Source of the DNA: JAPLST01 sp964397565
GTDB lineage: Bacteria > Auribacterota > UBA3054 > JAPLST01
Length of the DNA stretch: 64,000 bases
Assembly: GCA_964397565.1 (NCBI GenBank)
Contig: CAYNJC010000004.1
Coordinates: 1 to 64,000, forward strand
Direction of reading: 5' to 3'
Shown one piece after another: positions 38,005 to 47,587 of this stretch. Both the position numbers and the translations under genes were made by a program. How positions within the stretch are numbered: position 1 is the stretch's first letter; every line of letters begins with the position of its first letter. A model generated the notes under the pieces. It was not told where the DNA came from. It was given only the letters and a program-made list of their open reading frames with translations, and did no database searches.

Positions 38005-39135
38005 TCAGCGGCGGCGGACAAGCACAAGCGCCGCGGCCAGCATGCCCAGCACGGTCGGTTCAGGCACCGGTGCCATCGCCACGCCGCGGTAGGCGGTGTT
38101 CGCGCCGGCGGTCGCCAGCGTGGTCAGGGTGCCGGACAAGGTGCCTTGGTACCCGCTGGTGTCGGTCACTGCTGCCAATGTGCCGCCACCCGCCGCACTG
38201 CTGCCACCCGTCGCGGTGTACAATGCAACATCCGTTCCGTCGACTTTCCCAGCCAAGCCGCGATAGTCAACTGCTGCAACAGATCCATATTGTGCCCACG
38301 TGCCGCTGACCTTGCAGTATTTGCGAATCGTGTCCACCGTGTCATCGGCAATATAGAGGGTATCCACGCCGGGCTCGGTACCCGAGAGGTCGCAGAAGAA
38401 ATAGCTGTACATGCTATTACCGCTCAACACCGGCAATCCCGGCAAGGCGAGCAAAGCTTGGTCGGCGGTGGTCGGGACGCCGGTGCCGACGGCGCCCAGC
38501 GGGATGGTGTTGCCGCCGCTTCCGCTGGATGATGAGACATACAACTGGTCATCAACGACATTGAGTTGGCGGAAGTTCACCACTGTATTACTCGTGATCT
38601 GGAGCGAGGTTGCACTGTTCCACGCGGCATAGCGCACCCCGCCCGCGCCGCCGCACATCCAGACGCTGCTGCCGTCGGTCGCGCACGCCGAGCGCGGATT
38701 GTTGCCGGTTGCGTAGTCAGCCAAAGCCATGGTCTCGAGCGTTCCCGCCGAATTGACCCTGCCGATCACGCGATTGACGGCCGTGCCGGCCGTGCCCGCC
38801 AGACTGGCGGTGTACGGGAACGGATCTGGCCGATAACCGGTCATGATCAAGAGCTTGCCATCGCTCGAGAGGGTGAGCAATCCTTCCGAGGTGGCCGTGC
38901 CGCTGGCGACGAGTTGGTTGCCGTCGCCGGCGGCAGACGGCAGCGGAATTGATTGCACCAGGGTGCCGTTGGTCGCATACTCATCCAAGTACACACCGTT
39001 GCCGGTGTTGGCCAGCGCAGCCACGCCATCGCCGACGCGATAGACGACCACGTTTCCCGGCGTGAATGACGCGGCCGCGCAGACCAGCGTGCTGCAAAAA
39101 ACAATGGCGACAGTGAGGGTAAGGGCAGTTTTCAT
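38005..39135 (-). CDS. PEP-CTERM surface protein
   Basis: A 376-residue exported protein: a signal peptide (residues 1-20, MKTALTL...CAA), a beta-rich Gly/Ser/Thr body with propeller-like repeating segments, and a C-terminal sorting tail (residues 357-376) with VPEP, a hydrophobic stretch and RRR. This is the PEP-CTERM signal recognised by exosortases, and the exosortase at 5920-8019 is the likely partner. The function of the mature protein is unknown. The ATG at 39135 is chosen because the signal peptide begins there. Confidence 0.88.
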   Translation of the reverse strand: MKTALTLTVAIVFCSTLVCAAASFTPGNVVVYRVGDGVAALANTGNGVYLDEYATNGTLVQSIPLPSAAGDGNQLVASGTATSEGLLTLSSDGKLLIMTGYRPDPFPYTASLAGTAGTAVNRVIGRVNSAGTLETMALADYATGNNPRSACATDGSSVWMCGGAGGVRYAAWNSATSLQITSNTVVNFRQLNVVDDQLYVSSSSGSGGNTIPLGAVGTGVPTTADQALLALPGLPVLSGNSMYSYFFCDLSGTEPGVDTLYIADDTVDTIRKYCKVSGTWAQYGSVAAVDYRGLAGKVDGTDVALYTATGGSSAAGGGTLAAVTDTSGYQGTLSGTLTTLATAGANTAYRGVAMAPVPEPTVLGMLAAALVLVRRR

Positions 39136-39310
39136 GAGGTGGTCTCCAAGCGAGCGTGAAGTGGTGTTCGGGGAAGCGGTGGTGGCTTTTTGCTGAAATT
39201 TCCAGGATGGCAAACCGTAACGAATATCATGTTATGGCTAGTATAGCAAAACCTGGTTGAAAACGCAACAGTTTTCAGTAATTTCTTTCGCCACGAAACA
39301 GCAGCGGCAG

Positions 39311-42300
39311 CTACGCCCGGCCACGGGCGAAGCGGGCCTTGCTGGCGACATAATCGCGCGAACCGTCGCGCACCCATCGGTCGAGTTGGGCTGGGTCTTT
39401 GAGCTGCTGGCCGCGGCGGCGCTCGACGGCCAGAAAGCCGCAGGCACATTCCGGCAGCCAGGTGATGTCGCCCCATAATTTCTCGAACTGCGCCACCGGA
39501 AACACATCCTCTTGGCCGGCGCCCCACAACAGCTTCACATCTTTAATCGTGACATACGTCGGCACACGCACCTCGACGGCGTGCAACGCGGTGTTGATCT
39601 TCGTTTTCGCCGCGGCGTCGGTCGCGGCCGCCAGCACATCCGCGCGCGTCAGACCGAGCATGGCCAGATAGTGGTCGATATTCACCCAGTTGGTCAGGGT
39701 GTTGTAGTAGGACAGTTTGAATTCATCCTCTTCGCGCGGCAGGGCCAGGGCCTCGACCAACTGGACACGCTCGTTGACGCGCGCCAGGCCGCCGCCTTTG
39801 TCCTCATGGCGGCGTGGCGTGACTTCGAAATTGATGGTCTTCTCGCTGAGCTGATGCATGCCCAGCATGATCGGGCTGAGGAACACGCCGAGCGTATCGG
39901 CGTTGTGCACCATCAGATGCTGCAAGGCCGGGTTGTCGCACAGCAGCCGCGCCAGCGTGCCATTGCGCACCAAGTTGGGGATTTCGTAAAAATGGCCGGG
40001 CGGATTGAAGCGCTGCAGCGGCACATTGTCGCCATAGTCTTCACCTTCGCCCATGCTGCGCGCCCATTGAATGTAGGCTTCGCGCAGGCTGTCCTGCACT
40101 TTTTGGGCTTGCTCATCCAGTTTTTGCTGCGACAATTCCTCCCACAGAAAGCGCAAATCGCGTTCCAGTGGATAGACCCGCTGGCCGATCGATTGCCCGC
40201 GCGAAAGATAGACCTGGCCTTCATAGCCATAATTGCGGGTGATCTCAAATTCTCTCTGGGTCGGCTCATGTGTCAGAAAACTGGTGGTAAATACCTGCTG
40301 GACCGGCTGCTTGTACTTGTGCATCACTTCCCATGACTTGCCCAGATGTACTTCGGCGAAGCTGCGATGCTTGCCACGCATGACGACAAAAGGATTGATC
40401 AGCTTGACGACCGCGGCACCGTCGGTCCAGCGACTGCCCAGGCCGCCGCCGTAGGTGACCACGGCGACCGCGTTCTGTGCCAGTAGTTCCTGGCCGACCT
40501 GGCGATAGCGCGCCACCGTGGCATCCGTCAAATCGTTCGTGACAATCGCGACATCACCGGCGTGCACATCCTCGATCGTGGTGGTCAGCGGCAGGCGATT
40601 GTTGCCAACGCCGATCGTGCCGGCTTTGAGCAGGCGTTTGTTGTGCTCGTGGGCTTCCGCATCAAAGCCATTGAGTTCCTTGATCCGCGCTGCTTCGGCG
40701 TCCAGTTCGGCGCGCGAGGCCGTACGTGACTGCGCCGCCAACGCACCGGGCGCGAGCGCTTCAAGCGCGGCGCGGGCTTGTTCAACCGGCGCGGCGGTGG
40801 CCGCCGGCAGCGTGCCGGCCGGCACCAGACAGGCGCATTCCGCCGCGTGCGCGTGCCACCATGTCGGCACGCCGGATTTCAGCAGCGCGTGCAAACCGCG
40901 CACATAATAGTGGGTTGGCAGTACCGCCGCGGCGCCCTCACGCACGTGGGCATCAATGCCGGTGTAATTCAGCCGGAAATCATACACCACTGGATTCATC
41001 GCGAACGGCAGGGCATACTCGTAGCGCTGTTTCAGCCGGCGCATGATGCCGACCACTTCCGCGCGGAAGGTGTGGTGAATTGCCGGATCCACAATGAACG
41101 CCATGCCGCCGCCGGACGCGCCGCCCAGCATCAGGAAGCCCCAGTATTGCTTGCCAAACTGCTTTTTGACGGCCTCGATCAAATCCTCGGTGAAGGCGTT
41201 GCTGGTCCATGGAATTATGATTTTCGTGCCGGTCTCCCAATCCAGGGTGCAGAGTCGGCCCAGCTCTTTCATGTTGCCGGATTTGAGGGCGGCCACAATA
41301 TCGTCGAAATATTTGTAGCCCTGCAGCCGCGCGCGCCATTCGTCGCGGTAACGCAAAAGATAGCGCGTCGTCACCATTTCCAAGATCGGCCCGACATTCA
41401 TCGACAAGCCGCCATGCACGATGACAATGGACTGCTCCAACAACGCATCGATGTTGGGCGGCAATTGTTCGCGCGCCAGCACGCTGTGCGCAGGCAAAAG
41501 TCGGCCGCGACTGACGCCATACTCCGGATCATCTTTGCTGGCCGCAACGCCTTCGATGACTTTGATGCCCGGCCAAATGCCGCCGGAATCCTGCCAGCCG
41601 CCGCCCGAGCCGCCCAGCCATTCGCCCAAAATCGCGCGCGCGGCAACCAGCCGGCGCTCGTCTTCCGTCAGGCCACCGGTCGGCTGCGCAATCTGCCCGC
41701 TGAACCGCATCAGGCGCGTGATGATCGTGGCCAGCAGCGTGGTCGAGACGGCCAGGCGTGAGCCTTTGGGAATCTCGCGCACATAGGTCACGACTTCGAG
41801 GCCGCCCGGCCGGCCCAGCAGCTTCCTCAAAATATCCGGCAAGGTCGTCGGGCTGCCTTCGAGACACGGCGGAATGATGCCGGCGGCGATGACCCCGGCT
41901 TTCAGCAGGCCCAGATGATCGTTGCCAAGATTGAAAATTTCGTGCAGTGAGGTCACTTCCTTGTCGGCCTGCAAATCGAGCGAGACCAGCCGGATGACCG
42001 GCTCGGGGATGTAGCGGCAATAGCATTCGACCGGCGGCGCCACCGCGCCGCTGCCATGCACGGCCAGGTTGACCGACAGATTAACGACCTTGGCGCCCTC
42101 GGGAAAATCCATGCCCAGAAAAAAGATGTCGGACCAGCCGGCATGGCTCGGATCGGCGCGCACGGGCGAGACATCCACGCCAATCGGATAGAGCCCCGTG
42201 GCCGGGTCCGGCGTCGTGTAGTAAGCCGGCGCACGCAACGGATAGCGCCGCACGGTCTTGGGCGCAAACAGCCATTCGTTGCCGCGACTGGTGCGCACAC

Positions 42301-42706
42301 TCTGGCGCACTTGGTCGAGCAGATACTTGAACGCCAGATTGTAATAGGCCTCGGCGAGGGCGCTGAGCAGCGCTTCGTTGCAGCCCTGCGCCATCATCGC
42401 GGCGCGAAAGCGCTCGATCGCCTCGTCATACGAACGATTGAGCGTGGCGTGAATGCCGGCATAGGGAATGCACCCCAGCTTCTGGACATCCTTACGATCA
42501 ATCAAATAATACCGGTAGATGGCATGAATAAAAAGACAGGCGCGCACGCGGTGGTACAAATTATCCACGTGCTTGCGGAAAAACTCGAGGCCTTCGGCAA
42601 TCCGCAGCAGTTCTTCCTTGTCTTTGCCCGCCAGCAGTTCATGTTCGCTGCGATGCCGCAGGGCGTCGTCGGGGCTGGTGATCGTTTCAATGATGGCTTG
42701 GTACAT
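39311..42706 (-). CDS. fucokinase-like GHMP kinase fused to a UDPGP-type nucleotidyltransferase
   Basis: An 1131-residue protein with three parts. Residues 1-150 are a helical region I cannot assign. Residues about 150-620 resemble L-fucokinase-type GHMP kinases: GWSD, EIPKGSRLAVSTT (about 310-325, where kinases have GLGTSS), GGSGGGWQDSGG and LGGASGGGMAF. Residues about 690-1131 resemble UTP:sugar-1-phosphate uridylyltransferases, with TYGGGLGSRWTDGAAVVK and FTTSFLTHEP. This suggests a salvage enzyme that phosphorylates a sugar and makes the nucleotide sugar. The order is reversed relative to the Bacteroides Fkp fusion, and the altered ATP loop makes the kinase step uncertain. Confidence 0.72.
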   Translation of the reverse strand: MYQAIIETITSPDDALRHRSEHELLAGKDKEELLRIAEGLEFFRKHVDNLYHRVRACLFIHAIYRYYLIDRKDVQKLGCIPYAGIHATLNRSYDEAIERFRAAMMAQGCNEALLSALAEAYYNLAFKYLLDQVRQSVRTSRGNEWLFAPKTVRRYPLRAPAYYTTPDPATGLYPIGVDVSPVRADPSHAGWSDIFFLGMDFPEGAKVVNLSVNLAVHGSGAVAPPVECYCRYIPEPVIRLVSLDLQADKEVTSLHEIFNLGNDHLGLLKAGVIAAGIIPPCLEGSPTTLPDILRKLLGRPGGLEVVTYVREIPKGSRLAVSTTLLATIITRLMRFSGQIAQPTGGLTEDERRLVAARAILGEWLGGSGGGWQDSGGIWPGIKVIEGVAASKDDPEYGVSRGRLLPAHSVLAREQLPPNIDALLEQSIVIVHGGLSMNVGPILEMVTTRYLLRYRDEWRARLQGYKYFDDIVAALKSGNMKELGRLCTLDWETGTKIIIPWTSNAFTEDLIEAVKKQFGKQYWGFLMLGGASGGGMAFIVDPAIHHTFRAEVVGIMRRLKQRYEYALPFAMNPVVYDFRLNYTGIDAHVREGAAAVLPTHYYVRGLHALLKSGVPTWWHAHAAECACLVPAGTLPAATAAPVEQARAALEALAPGALAAQSRTASRAELDAEAARIKELNGFDAEAHEHNKRLLKAGTIGVGNNRLPLTTTIEDVHAGDVAIVTNDLTDATVARYRQVGQELLAQNAVAVVTYGGGLGSRWTDGAAVVKLINPFVVMRGKHRSFAEVHLGKSWEVMHKYKQPVQQVFTTSFLTHEPTQREFEITRNYGYEGQVYLSRGQSIGQRVYPLERDLRFLWEELSQQKLDEQAQKVQDSLREAYIQWARSMGEGEDYGDNVPLQRFNPPGHFYEIPNLVRNGTLARLLCDNPALQHLMVHNADTLGVFLSPIMLGMHQLSEKTINFEVTPRRHEDKGGGLARVNERVQLVEALALPREEDEFKLSYYNTLTNWVNIDHYLAMLGLTRADVLAAATDAAAKTKINTALHAVEVRVPTYVTIKDVKLLWGAGQEDVFPVAQFEKLWGDITWLPECACGFLAVERRRGQQLKDPAQLDRWVRDGSRDYVASKARFARGRA

Positions 42707-42793
42707 TGGTGGCCGGTGCGTCAGTACGTCGGTGCGTCAGTATTCGGTATTCAGTATTCGGTAACCAGTGCCCGATCATTTGTCAATTGTAAA

Positions 42794-43507
42794 TCATCCC
42801 TGCCCCACCCGGGTGCAGACGGCGGTGCCCTCGAGCACGCGCAAAAGATTGCCGCGCGTGGTCATGTTGAAAACAATGATGGGAATGTTGTTTTCGCGGC
42901 ACAGGGTGATCGCGGTCAAATCCATCACGGCGAGCTTGCGGGTGAGGACCTCATCAAACGTAATGGTATCATACCGTTTGGCCTTGGGATTGGTGGCCGG
43001 ATTGCTGCAATACACGCCGTCGACCTTGGTGGCTTTCAGCACCACATCCGCCTGGATTTCCGCAGCACGCAGGGCGGCAGTCGAGTCGGTCGTGAAAAAC
43101 GGATTGCCCGTGCCGCCGGCAAAAATGACGACCCGGCCGCGCTCGAGCTGGCGGATGGCTTCCAGCGGCTGCAACAGGCCGCACAGGCGCGGCACTTCGA
43201 TGGCCGACTGCACCACGCACGCAACGCCGGCGGCGCGCAGAAAATCCGCCAGCGCCAGGCTGTTCATGACCGTGCCGAGCATGCCAATGTAATCAGCCGT
43301 GACGCGGTTCATTGTCCGACCGCGGCTGGACATGCCGCGGAAAAAATTGCCGGCGCCCACGACGAGCGCCACTTGCACGTTGCGGGTGACCAGCTCTTTC
43401 AGTTCGTCCGCCAAGACCGCCAGCACCTCGGGATTGAGGCCATGGCCATCACTGCCGGCGAGGGCTTCGCCGCTGAGTTTCAGCAGAATGCGACGGTACG
43501 GGGTCAT
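42794..43507 (-). CDS. pyrH: UMP kinase
   Basis: Phosphorylates UMP to UDP. The 237-residue amino-acid-kinase-fold protein has LLKLSGEAL near the N-terminus, GAGNFFRG, VIFAGGTGNPFFTTD and DLTAITLC, all typical of bacterial PyrH. The ATG at 43507 has GGAG upstream, and a TATAAT-like -10 lies at 43554-43559 on the same strand. It is separated from tsf-rpsB by about 1.1 kb of repeats and a small plus-strand gene. Confidence 0.95.
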   Translation of the reverse strand: MTPYRRILLKLSGEALAGSDGHGLNPEVLAVLADELKELVTRNVQVALVVGAGNFFRGMSSRGRTMNRVTADYIGMLGTVMNSLALADFLRAAGVACVVQSAIEVPRLCGLLQPLEAIRQLERGRVVIFAGGTGNPFFTTDSTAALRAAEIQADVVLKATKVDGVYCSNPATNPKAKRYDTITFDEVLTRKLAVMDLTAITLCRENNIPIIVFNMTTRGNLLRVLEGTAVCTRVGQG

Positions 43508-43709
43508 GTGGTGCTCCAACGGTGATCTGGATAGCTCGAAGGTTGTTCTGCCCATTATACTGTTTTTTATGGAGAAGCGCAGGGCACATAGCCTGCCCGG
43601 TTCCTATGCCACCATCAACGATTGTAGTCGTCTTCAATCAATCTATTCCTCGCGGAGCCACAGGGCTCACGGAAAATACGCCATCATGCTGCATCATCAA
43701 GCTCGCTCA

Positions 43710-43865
43710 CTGAAATCCCGATATAGGACAAAACCCATTCAGGGTGCGCCAAGCTGCAATGTAGCCGCCCGCGCTGAGGGCGGTCGTTGTTCTGCCGCGG
43801 TCGACGCCCGCGGCTACAAAGCAGGTGCGACAATGTCTGGCCACGCCTTTATATCGGAATTTCAG
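43710..43865. mobile_element. MITE-like element, family B, copy 2, carrying a family-A core
   Basis: A 156-bp element with CTGAAATCCCGATATAGGA at the left and TTATATCGGAATTTCAG at the right. Its middle (43753-43825) is the GC-rich two-hairpin core of family A without the A ends. The flanking stretch 43557-43709 contains a fragment with GGAGCCACAGGGCTCACGG, also found at 59825-59855. Confidence 0.75.
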
Positions 43866-44014
43866 CTTCGCTTGGTTAACATTGACACCACGCCGGCGTT
43901 GTGCTACACTCTCCGCACTAGGCGAAGATTTATTTGCATACGAAATTTCACAGACGACACAAAATGTTGTTTGTCGTGAATTATGCAGCGTTATGCAACA
44001 CAGAGTTATAGAAT

Positions 44015-44141
44015 TACTAATGAATGCGCTTACTATGTGTCATGCCAATTGTAGCCGCGGGCGCTGACCGCGGCTGCAGAAGCCGCCCTCACCGCGGGCG
44101 GCTACAAGGACACTGCAACGTAGAACGCGCTCTCATTAGTA
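44015..44141 (+). mobile_element. MITE-like element, family A, copy 4
   Basis: A 127-bp copy with TACTAATGAATGCGCTTACT and GCGCTCTCATTAGTA ends and the standard core. It ends 17 bases before the start of the next gene and may supply sequence to its promoter region (TTAGTATATAG). Confidence 0.8.
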
Positions 44142-44157
44142 TATAGTTCGACAGGAT

Positions 44158-44556
44158 ATGGGAACCATGACCACTCTTGGACTTGAGCCAGCAGTTCCAG
44201 ATTCGGTACCGCTATCTATGCCAAGATTGCTCAATTGGCTGTGCATTATTGCTTTTGTGGCGGTCAGTTTCAAAATGATTGCAGTTTCCTTCCGTTACCA
44301 ACAACTGACAGCCACGGCGGGGTCATGGTATGTTCCCTTCTTGGCCCTATTCGCGCTTGCCCGACTACTCGGGGTCGTGGGGCTGTGGCGCCTGCGTAGG
44401 TGGGGCCTGTACTTGTACGCTGGGCAGTTCGTTTCGCTCGCAGGGCTTGCCTTCATCTTTCCGGGTTCTGCTCCGACTTGGCGACAGATAGCGGGCTGTG
44501 TTTTTCCCTTGACGCTCATCTCAGTGGCAGTCTACCACTACCGACTGCTCAGATGA
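44158..44556 (+). CDS. small membrane protein, about four segments
   Basis: A 132-residue hydrophobic protein with predicted membrane segments at about 26-46, 56-74, 80-100 and 104-125. No family was recognised. A second start at 44167 (after GGAT) is possible. It lies directly after a family-A element and on the opposite strand to pyrH and tsf, so it may be a later arrival. Confidence 0.55.
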   Translation: MGTMTTLGLEPAVPDSVPLSMPRLLNWLCIIAFVAVSFKMIAVSFRYQQLTATAGSWYVPFLALFALARLLGVVGLWRLRRWGLYLYAGQFVSLAGLAFIFPGSAPTWRQIAGCVFPLTLISVAVYHYRLLR

Positions 44557-44669
44557 GTTGGTGTTTTGAGCTGCAGCGCAGTTGCTGTACGACAGCGCCG
44601 GCAAAAGAGCGCCGCCGACCGGCACTTGGCAGTGCCGGTCAGCGGCTAAAGGGAAACAAGGTTTGTGGT

Positions 44670-45263
44670 TTAGAGTTCTTCGCCGACTTGGAAGCGGGCA
44701 AAGCGCCGCACGACGATGTTCTCGCCGAGCTGCGCGATCTTCTCCTTGATCAAGTCCGCAATCGTGTGCTTGTCATCCTTGACAAAGGCCTGATCCACCA
44801 GGCAGGTATCCTTGTAGAATTTCTCGAGTTTGCCCTCGATGATTTTCTCCAACACATTGGCCGGCTTGCCGACCACCTGCTCGCGGTAAATCGCCTTCTC
44901 GCTCTCAATCACGGCGGCCGGCACCTCGGTGCGGTTGACATACTTCGGCAGCGCCGACGCAATCTGCAAGGTCAAGTCATGCACCAGCGCTTTGAACTGC
45001 TCGTTCTTGGCGACGAAGTCGGATTCGCAGCCGACCTCGATCATCACGCCAATCTTGTGATTGCTGTGAATGTAGCTGCCAATCACGCCTTCTTTGGTTG
45101 TGCGACTGGATTTTTTGGCGGCAATGTCGAGGCCGCGCTTGCGCAGCAGCTCGATCGCCTTATCAATGTCACCGGCGCTCTCGTTGAGGGCGTTCTTGCA
45201 GTCCATCATGCCGGCGTTGGTCTTGTCACGTAACTTTTTTACAACATCTGCTGAAATTGCCAT
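44670..45263 (-). CDS. tsf: elongation factor Ts
   Basis: Nucleotide-exchange factor for EF-Tu. The 197-residue protein has the N-terminal UBA-like domain with VKKLRDKTNAGMMDCKNAL and the core with YIHSNHKIGVMIEVGCESDFVA. This is the short form with a single core domain, as in several phyla. The ATG at 45263 follows GGGAG. It sits 25 bases after rpsB in the usual rpsB-tsf operon; pyrH is on the same strand but separated by repeats. Confidence 0.97.
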   Translation of the reverse strand: MAISADVVKKLRDKTNAGMMDCKNALNESAGDIDKAIELLRKRGLDIAAKKSSRTTKEGVIGSYIHSNHKIGVMIEVGCESDFVAKNEQFKALVHDLTLQIASALPKYVNRTEVPAAVIESEKAIYREQVVGKPANVLEKIIEGKLEKFYKDTCLVDQAFVKDDKHTIADLIKEKIAQLGENIVVRRFARFQVGEEL

Positions 45264-45288
45264 TGTGGTACTCCCATCCTGGTGCGCG

Positions 45289-46173
45289 TTATTTCGTGGC
45301 GGGTGTGGCGGTCGTTTCTTCCGCCGCCTCGCCTTCATCGGGCGTGGCGCTGATCTCGGCCTTGGCCATCAGGTGCTCCTGCAACTTGCGCACCTCATCG
45401 GTGCGTGGCCGGTGCGCGGTCGACTTCACGCCGCGGTGCTTCTCGCGCTCTTCCTTGACGCGATCCTTGGATTGCTTCTCCACTTCGCGATAGAATTGGA
45501 CGCCCTCGTTGATCGCGCGGCTGATCGCATTCGTGATCAGGCGCACCGAACTGATCGCGTCGTCATTGCCCGGCACGATAAAATCAATCGGGCTCGGATT
45601 GCAATTGGTATCAACCAGCGCCGCGATTTTGGCGCCGACCGTCTGGGCTTCCTTGATCGCCAGATGCTCACGCGCAATGTCCACCACAAAGACGACATCC
45701 GGCGCGGTCTGCAAATGGCGCACGCCGTCCAAGTTGCGATGCAGCTTGACCAGCTCGCGCCGCAGCGAGGCTTGTTCTTTCTTGGGCAGGCGTTCGAGCG
45801 TGCCGTCCCGCTCAAGCTGCTCGATGTGCTCCAGCCGGCCGATCGAATTGCGGATCGTGGCCATGTTGGTCAACATGCCGCCCAGCCAGCGTTCGCAGAC
45901 AAAGGGCATGTTGCACGCGCGCGCCTCTTCGCTGATGATGTCGCGAATCTGGCGCTTGGTGCCGACAAACAGGATCACGCCGCCGCGTTGCGCAACGTTG
46001 CGCACAAATTGGGTGGCGTAATCCAGAAAGCGCTGCGTTTTCTGCAGATCAACGATGTAAATGCCGTTGCGTTCTTCAAAAATGAACGGCGCCATCTTGG
46101 GATGCCACTTGCGGGTTTGGTGCCCGAAGTGAACGCCTGCTTCCAACAGGTCTTTTACTGCTACAACTGACAT
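45289..46173 (-). CDS. rpsB: 30S ribosomal protein S2
   Basis: Component of the small ribosomal subunit. The 294-residue protein contains LLEAGVHFGHQTRKWHPKM, GIYIVDLQKT, VGTKRQ, ERWLGGMLTN and IDFIVPGNDDAI. A C-terminal extension of about 50 charged residues goes beyond the usual end. It is the first gene of the rpsB-tsf operon on the minus strand. Confidence 0.98.
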   Translation of the reverse strand: MSVVAVKDLLEAGVHFGHQTRKWHPKMAPFIFEERNGIYIVDLQKTQRFLDYATQFVRNVAQRGGVILFVGTKRQIRDIISEEARACNMPFVCERWLGGMLTNMATIRNSIGRLEHIEQLERDGTLERLPKKEQASLRRELVKLHRNLDGVRHLQTAPDVVFVVDIAREHLAIKEAQTVGAKIAALVDTNCNPSPIDFIVPGNDDAISSVRLITNAISRAINEGVQFYREVEKQSKDRVKEEREKHRGVKSTAHRPRTDEVRKLQEHLMAKAEISATPDEGEAAEETTATPATK

Positions 46174-46249
46174 ACGTGTCTCCGTGCGTCAGGCCGGCTC
46201 ATCAAATAAAGCTTTGCGTCCGACCTTAAGTTAAGTGAAATGAAACTGG

Positions 46250-46987
46250 TTAAGGGTTAGAGAGTGATTGTTGATACGGCACGAGCAACGCCAGCATGTC
46301 ACGCACCGCGCGGTCCAAACCGACCAGCACGGCGCGGGCAATAATGGCGTGGCCAATGTTCAATTCCTCCACATGCGGCACCTGGTGGATCAAGTGCACG
46401 TTGTGATAATCAAGGCCATGACCGGCATTGACGCGCAGGCCGCGCGCATGTGCATGCTGGGCGGCGCGCACTAGTTTGCCAAGTTCGCGGCCCTGCTGTT
46501 CTTCGGTGCGCGCCCCGGCGAAGGCGCCGGTGTGCAGCTCAATGAAGGTGGCCTTGGCCTTCGCGGCAGCATCCACTTGCGCAAGATCCGGATCAATGAA
46601 CAAACTGACCAGCGTGCCGTTGGCTTGCAGCAAGCCGGTGACGCGCGTGACTTCGTCCAACGCGGCGCAGACATCCAGGCCGCCTTCGGTGGTCAATTCC
46701 TGGCGGCGTTCCGGCACCAGGCACGCGCACGGCGGCGCAATCTCGAGGGCTCGCTCAACAATCGCCGGCGCCAGCGACATTTCCAGGTTGAGCTTGGTGC
46801 GCACCGATTGGCGCAGGCGGGCCACATCGGCATCCTGAATATGGCGGCGGTCTTCGCGCAAATGGACCGTGATCCCGGCCGCGCCGGCCATTTCCGCGAG
46901 GGCGGCCGCGACGACCGGATCGGGTACCGCGGCGTGCCGCGCCTGGCGCAGGGTCGCAATGTGATCTATGTTGACGCCTAACTTCAT
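46250..46987 (-). CDS. pdxJ: pyridoxine 5'-phosphate synthase
   Basis: Makes pyridoxine 5'-phosphate from 1-deoxyxylulose 5-phosphate and 3-amino-2-oxopropyl phosphate. The 245-residue TIM-barrel protein has LGVNIDHIATLRQAR, ITVHLREDRRHIQD, LNLEMS, CLVPERR, ELHTGAFA and VNAGHGLDYHNV. The ATG at 46987 begins at the conserved LGVNIDH. The ribosome-binding site is weak. It follows the HicB-like gene by 16 bases and may depend on its transcript. Confidence 0.96.
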   Translation of the reverse strand: MKLGVNIDHIATLRQARHAAVPDPVVAAALAEMAGAAGITVHLREDRRHIQDADVARLRQSVRTKLNLEMSLAPAIVERALEIAPPCACLVPERRQELTTEGGLDVCAALDEVTRVTGLLQANGTLVSLFIDPDLAQVDAAAKAKATFIELHTGAFAGARTEEQQGRELGKLVRAAQHAHARGLRVNAGHGLDYHNVHLIHQVPHVEELNIGHAIIARAVLVGLDRAVRDMLALLVPYQQSLSNP

Positions 46988-47003
46988 AAGCAAGCCGGGA
47001 CCC

Positions 47004-47288
47004 TCAATGGGTGCGCTGGTGGCGCGGCATGACCATGAATTTGACGCCGTCATCGCCGTGCAGCAACGCGAAACTGTCGCGCCCTGGTTCGGTGTCCTCG
47101 GCGGGTTCCTCGGCCAGGTCCGTCGCCGCGACCAAGTCCGCGTCATAGGTGAGCACATCCAGGATCATGGTCTTGAGCCGATCGACCGCGCCAGGCAGAT
47201 CATGGGCCAAGGTGCTGAGCCCGAGCTCGGGGCAGCGCGCCCGATACTGGCCGTCGCCTTCCTGCGAAACTTTTACGGTCAATTGCAT
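47004..47288 (-). CDS. HicB-like protein without a visible HicA partner
   Basis: A 94-residue protein with a HicB-like fold: an N-terminal strand pattern (MQLTVKVSQEGDGQYRARC), PELGLSTLAHDLPGAVDRLK and a C-terminal extension without a clear DNA-binding motif. No HicA-type small toxin is adjacent, so it is probably not an active toxin-antitoxin pair. It is the gene before pdxJ (16-base gap) and may share its transcript. Confidence 0.65.
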   Translation of the reverse strand: MQLTVKVSQEGDGQYRARCPELGLSTLAHDLPGAVDRLKTMILDVLTYDADLVAATDLAEEPAEDTEPGRDSFALLHGDDGVKFMVMPRHQRTH

Positions 47289-47587
47289 CGAAGCGGCAGG
47301 CAGTGCGTGTGGGTGACAATATAAGTAACCATAAGCGCAAGAGTATACCCAAAATGTGCCGAAAATGCAAATGAACCAAATTTGTTCGTGACGAATAAAT
47401 AATTAACTTGCACCGCCTCCTAAGCTTCTGCTATAATTGTGGATAACGTTCGACCACCCGTGCATTATAGAAATCCGTCTTGGCGGCCACCAAGGCGCAC
47501 CACTGGCCGACTATGCTGCGAGCCGCACAGCACAGCCCGCGGAAGCAGAACATGGGATATAACAATTCGTTGAGCCGGAGGCAGGCA

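Noticed and set aside
47004..47288. HicAB toxin-antitoxin system
   Set aside because: Only a HicB-like frame is present; no HicA-type gene is adjacent on either side.
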